NCBI GenBank assembly: GCA_031278315.1
Contig: JAITKS010000155.1
Coordinates: forward strand, 1 to 8,258
Length of the DNA: 8,258 bases
Source: Planctomycetaceae bacterium
Lineage (GTDB): Bacteria; Planctomycetota; Planctomycetia; Pirellulales; Thermoguttaceae
Direction of reading: 5' to 3'
The notes beneath the pieces are model-generated. The model was not told the DNA's origin. It worked only from the letters and a program-made list of their open reading frames with translations, and ran no database searches. Numbering within the stretch: the stretch's first letter is position 1; the number at the start of each line of letters is the position of its first letter. Of this stretch, positions 6,707 to 8,258 are shown piece by piece. The translations under genes were made by a program, and so were the position numbers.

Positions 6707-6960
6707 CTAATTTGAATTAAAAAAATTGTAATATTTCAGTAGAATATTTTTCCTCGATTGATATACCAGTTATTTTTTAAGAATATACAACTCGTACTAT
6801 AATTTTCGGCGAGATAATCACGTAAAAGCTTGATATATTGACAATTCGTTTAACAGTAAGTAATAAATTGTCCAACTTGTTTGTAATATATCTGTGAATT
6901 TTGTAAACATATTAGAACACAGACAATCACAGATGTAAAGACACAATACCTTGCGTCTCT

Positions 6961-7064
6961 GATTAATTGTCTGAACTATGATTTTTATGATTTGTATGAT
7001 TGAAATGATTAATTGTCTGAAATATTTTTTGTGATTTGTATGATTGAAATGATTGAAATGATTT
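6961..7064. repeat. Imperfect tandem repeat, about 44-46-bp unit
   Basis: GATTAATTGTCTGAA occurs at 6961-6975 and 7007-7021. A 23-base word built of TGATTTGTATG and ATTGAAATGATT occurs at 6988-7010 and 7032-7054. The second copy ends in an extra ATTGAAATG unit. It is non-coding and lies 260-370 bases upstream of the DUF1559 start. Confidence 0.75.
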
Positions 7065-7152
7065 TTTAAAACACGAAACACACGAAAAATTTTTTTAGAT
7101 AATTTTCGTGTATTTTGTAATCTCAAAAAAAACAGAAATTCCAATTGAAATA

Positions 7153-7175
7153 TTATTAAAAAAATTTTTTAATAA
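7153..7175. repeat. Perfect A/T palindrome
   Basis: TTATTAAAAAA (7153-7163) and TTTTTTAATAA (7165-7175) are perfect inverted arms about a single central A. The structure could be a weak bidirectional hairpin or an AT-rich protein-binding site. It lies 150 bases before the DUF1559 start. Confidence 0.5.
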
Positions 7176-7316
7176 AAAAATAAAACTTCTCTTGATCTCC
7201 GATATTATTAATGTAAACTATGTTCACGAGTTTCACTTTAGCCGTTTGTTGTTTTTTTTCGCCGTGATGTATTGCGGCGGCAATTTGCGGTTATTTCAAA
7301 TTAATCCTATAAATAT

Positions 7317-7322
7317 AAGGAG
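7317..7322 (+). promoter_or_regulatory. Shine-Dalgarno deciding the DUF1559 start
   Basis: AAGGAG at 7317-7322 lies 4 bases before ATG 7327 and 7 bases before the adjacent ATG 7330. This supports translation starting here rather than at the upstream in-frame ATG 7108, which would translate the A/T palindrome and other spacer sequence. Confidence 0.7.
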
Positions 7323-7326
7323 AATT

Positions 7327-8258
7327 ATGATGGAAAATTTAGTAAAATGTTTGGTCAGACTTTTTGCAAAGTTTCCTACGAAAAGTCAGATGTTAAAATG
7401 GGCAAGCAGGGGGGGGGGGGGGTAGATATGATAAAGAGTTAAGAACAGAAAATGGAAAGTGTTCGGTTTTTCAACACTATTCGACAAAATTCTTAACTCG
7501 TTTTCGATCTTCACCATTCGGCTTTACATTGGTCGAACTTCTTGTGGTGATTGCGATTATCGGATTGTTAATCGCCCTTCTGTTACCTGCTGTTCAAGCT
7601 GCACGTGAGGCTGCAAGGCGTATGGCTTGCTCCAATCAAATCAGACAACTCGCTATAGCAACACACAACCATTGCGATATCAATCGGCAAGATTTGCCGC
7701 ACGGAACTGATGCAACTCCACTTTCCGCAACCAACACGGGCAGACGTTACAGTTATATCGTGTTTATTTTGCCTTTCATCGAGCAAAATGCTCTGTATGA
7801 AAACATTAAACAAACGATTACAACTCAAAACAGTTGGGACAATAGTCACAGAAGCAAAAAAATCGCAAACCTAACTTGTCCTTCAGACGGTAATACGGGA
7901 AAATGGGGGACAAACAATTGCGGACGCGGAAATTACGTATGCAGTGCCGGTGATTACGCCCCATATCCATTGGAGGACAGAAATTCTTCGACAGATGCTG
8001 CATCGTTCTACTCACGCGGAACTTTCCAACCGCAACGTAATATCAGTCTCAGCAGCATTAGTGACGGCACGAGTAATACCGTTCTTGTCAGTGAACGATT
8101 AAGTCACTCGCCAGACAAAGTTTTCACATCGGGAACCAGATATTCGCTTTTAGAAAACATTGCTCATTCTGTTTCCGATGTTTTCCCAAACAATAATTAC
8201 AATAGTTGCGAAGATTCCGCCTTCACACCTCAAAAATGTTTGGAGACATCTGATAAAA
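7327..8258 (+). CDS. DUF1559 prepilin-like protein, OFF-phase frameshift, 3' partial
   Basis: The leader begins at ATG 7327 (or 7330), reads MMENLVKCLVRLFAKF to WASR, enters the 14-G run and stops at TAG 7423-7425. The body lies in the next frame, open from 7397 to the window edge, with no ATG or GTG before the prepilin motif. With one G fewer the joined protein has a 65-residue leader ending SSPFG, then FTLVELLVVIAIIGLLIALLLPAV with Glu at +5, the class III/type II pseudopilin methylation and cleavage signal. Next comes QAAREAARRMACSNQIRQLAIATHNH, typical of DUF1559 (SBP_bac_10), and further on CPSD and SDGTSNTVLVSER, both family signatures. The protein would be cleaved by a prepilin peptidase and held in the membrane or assembled at the surface; the true role of DUF1559 proteins is unknown. 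The leader is much longer than the usual short prepilin leader and contains the G tract. About 310 codons are visible and the C-terminus is outside the window. It could instead be a pseudogene, a slippage-decoded gene or a homopolymer error. Confidence 0.85.
7409..7422 (+). repeat. 14-G homopolymer, candidate phase-variation tract
   Basis: Fourteen consecutive G in an AT-rich region, 82 bases inside the DUF1559 coding start. The tract codes for glycine in every frame. At 14 G the leader stops at TAG directly after the tract; at 15 G it stops seven codons later (TAA 7440 in window numbering); at 13, 16 or 10 G it reads through into the DUF1559 body. Confidence 0.9.

Larger units (their letters stand above)
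6707..7326. other. 620-bp repeat-rich non-coding spacer
   Basis: This spacer separates the divergently transcribed nifS and DUF1559 genes and should hold both promoters. I see no convincing gene. It contains degraded copies of the MITE-like terminal repeat (6729 and 6884), a tandem repeat block (6961-7064), a CACGAAAA/TTTTCGTG inverted repeat (7081-7110), an A/T palindrome (7153-7175) and a more GC-balanced stretch before the DUF1559 start (about 7220-7326). A minus-strand open frame here (7144-6818) translates repeat DNA and is not credible. Confidence 0.6.

Noticed and set aside
6961..7064. CRISPR array
   Set aside because: There are only two imperfect units, with repeats running directly into each other and no unique spacers of regular length.
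6818..7144. Minus-strand 108-residue open frame
   Set aside because: It is a translation of tandem repeat and CACGAAA spacer DNA (repetitive HFNHFNHTNH), with no family resemblance.
7285..7313. Sigma-70-like promoter TTGCGG-17-TATAAA before the DUF1559 leader
   Set aside because: Transcription would start at about 7320, inside the Shine-Dalgarno, which would remove or truncate it. The true promoter is probably further upstream.
7108..7326. Longer N-terminus for the DUF1559 leader from ATG 7108
   Set aside because: It would translate an A/T palindrome and promoter-like spacer, has no ribosome binding site, and the clear AAGGAG lies just before ATG 7327.
7409..7425. Simple dead pseudogene
   Set aside because: The only lesion is the homopolymer length. 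The body is open for over 280 codons with intact family motifs and the start region keeps a good ribosome binding site, so decay is the less likely reading, though not excluded.
7583..8015. Two minus-strand open frames of 88 and 65 residues
   Set aside because: Both are antisense shadows of the DUF1559 body, which carries unmistakable family motifs in the plus frame.

Overview
The window comes from an AT-rich bacterium that is most likely a planctomycete. The strongest evidence is the protein entering at the right edge. It has a type IV prepilin-like N-terminus (FTLVELLVVIAIIGLL, then LLPAVQAAREAARR) and CPSD and DGTSNT motifs, the signature of the DUF1559 (SBP_bac_10) family, which is hugely expanded in Planctomycetota. 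Two further proteins, a 300-aa membrane-anchored protein and a 782-aa lipoprotein, also resemble planctomycete-type hypotheticals. AT-rich composition with long repeat-filled spacers may point to a host-associated lineage, but that is inference.

Layout: bases 2-106 look like the 3' end of a plus-strand gene. Bases 107-653 are a spacer with a long imperfect inverted repeat and a 240-bp MITE-like element (264-503), whose 20-bp terminal inverted repeats enclose a REP-like double palindrome. Three plus-strand genes follow: a membrane-anchored protein (654-1556), an autotransporter-type outer-membrane beta-barrel (1752-2894) and a large lipoprotein (2925-5273). The last two are only 30 bp apart and probably form an operon for cell-envelope proteins. 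A convergent spacer (5274-5485) carries dispersed repeats and hairpins. A NifS-type cysteine desulfurase runs on the minus strand (6706-5486). A 620-bp repeat-rich spacer then leads to the DUF1559 gene.

The most interesting object is the start of that DUF1559 gene. A good Shine-Dalgarno and ATG (7327) open a 28-codon leader that runs into a run of 14 G (7409-7422) and stops at once (TAG, 7423-7425). The prepilin and DUF1559 body continues in another frame, which has no usable start codon of its own. Removing one G, or adding two, fuses leader and body exactly. The tract lies upstream of the predicted prepilin-peptidase cleavage site, so length changes would switch expression on or off without changing the mature protein. 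This is a candidate phase-variable surface or pseudopilin gene, captured here in the OFF phase unless the G count is a sequencing artefact. Several perfect two-copy in-frame 12- and 15-bp tandem duplications in the other envelope genes suggest that slipped-strand events also shape these genes.
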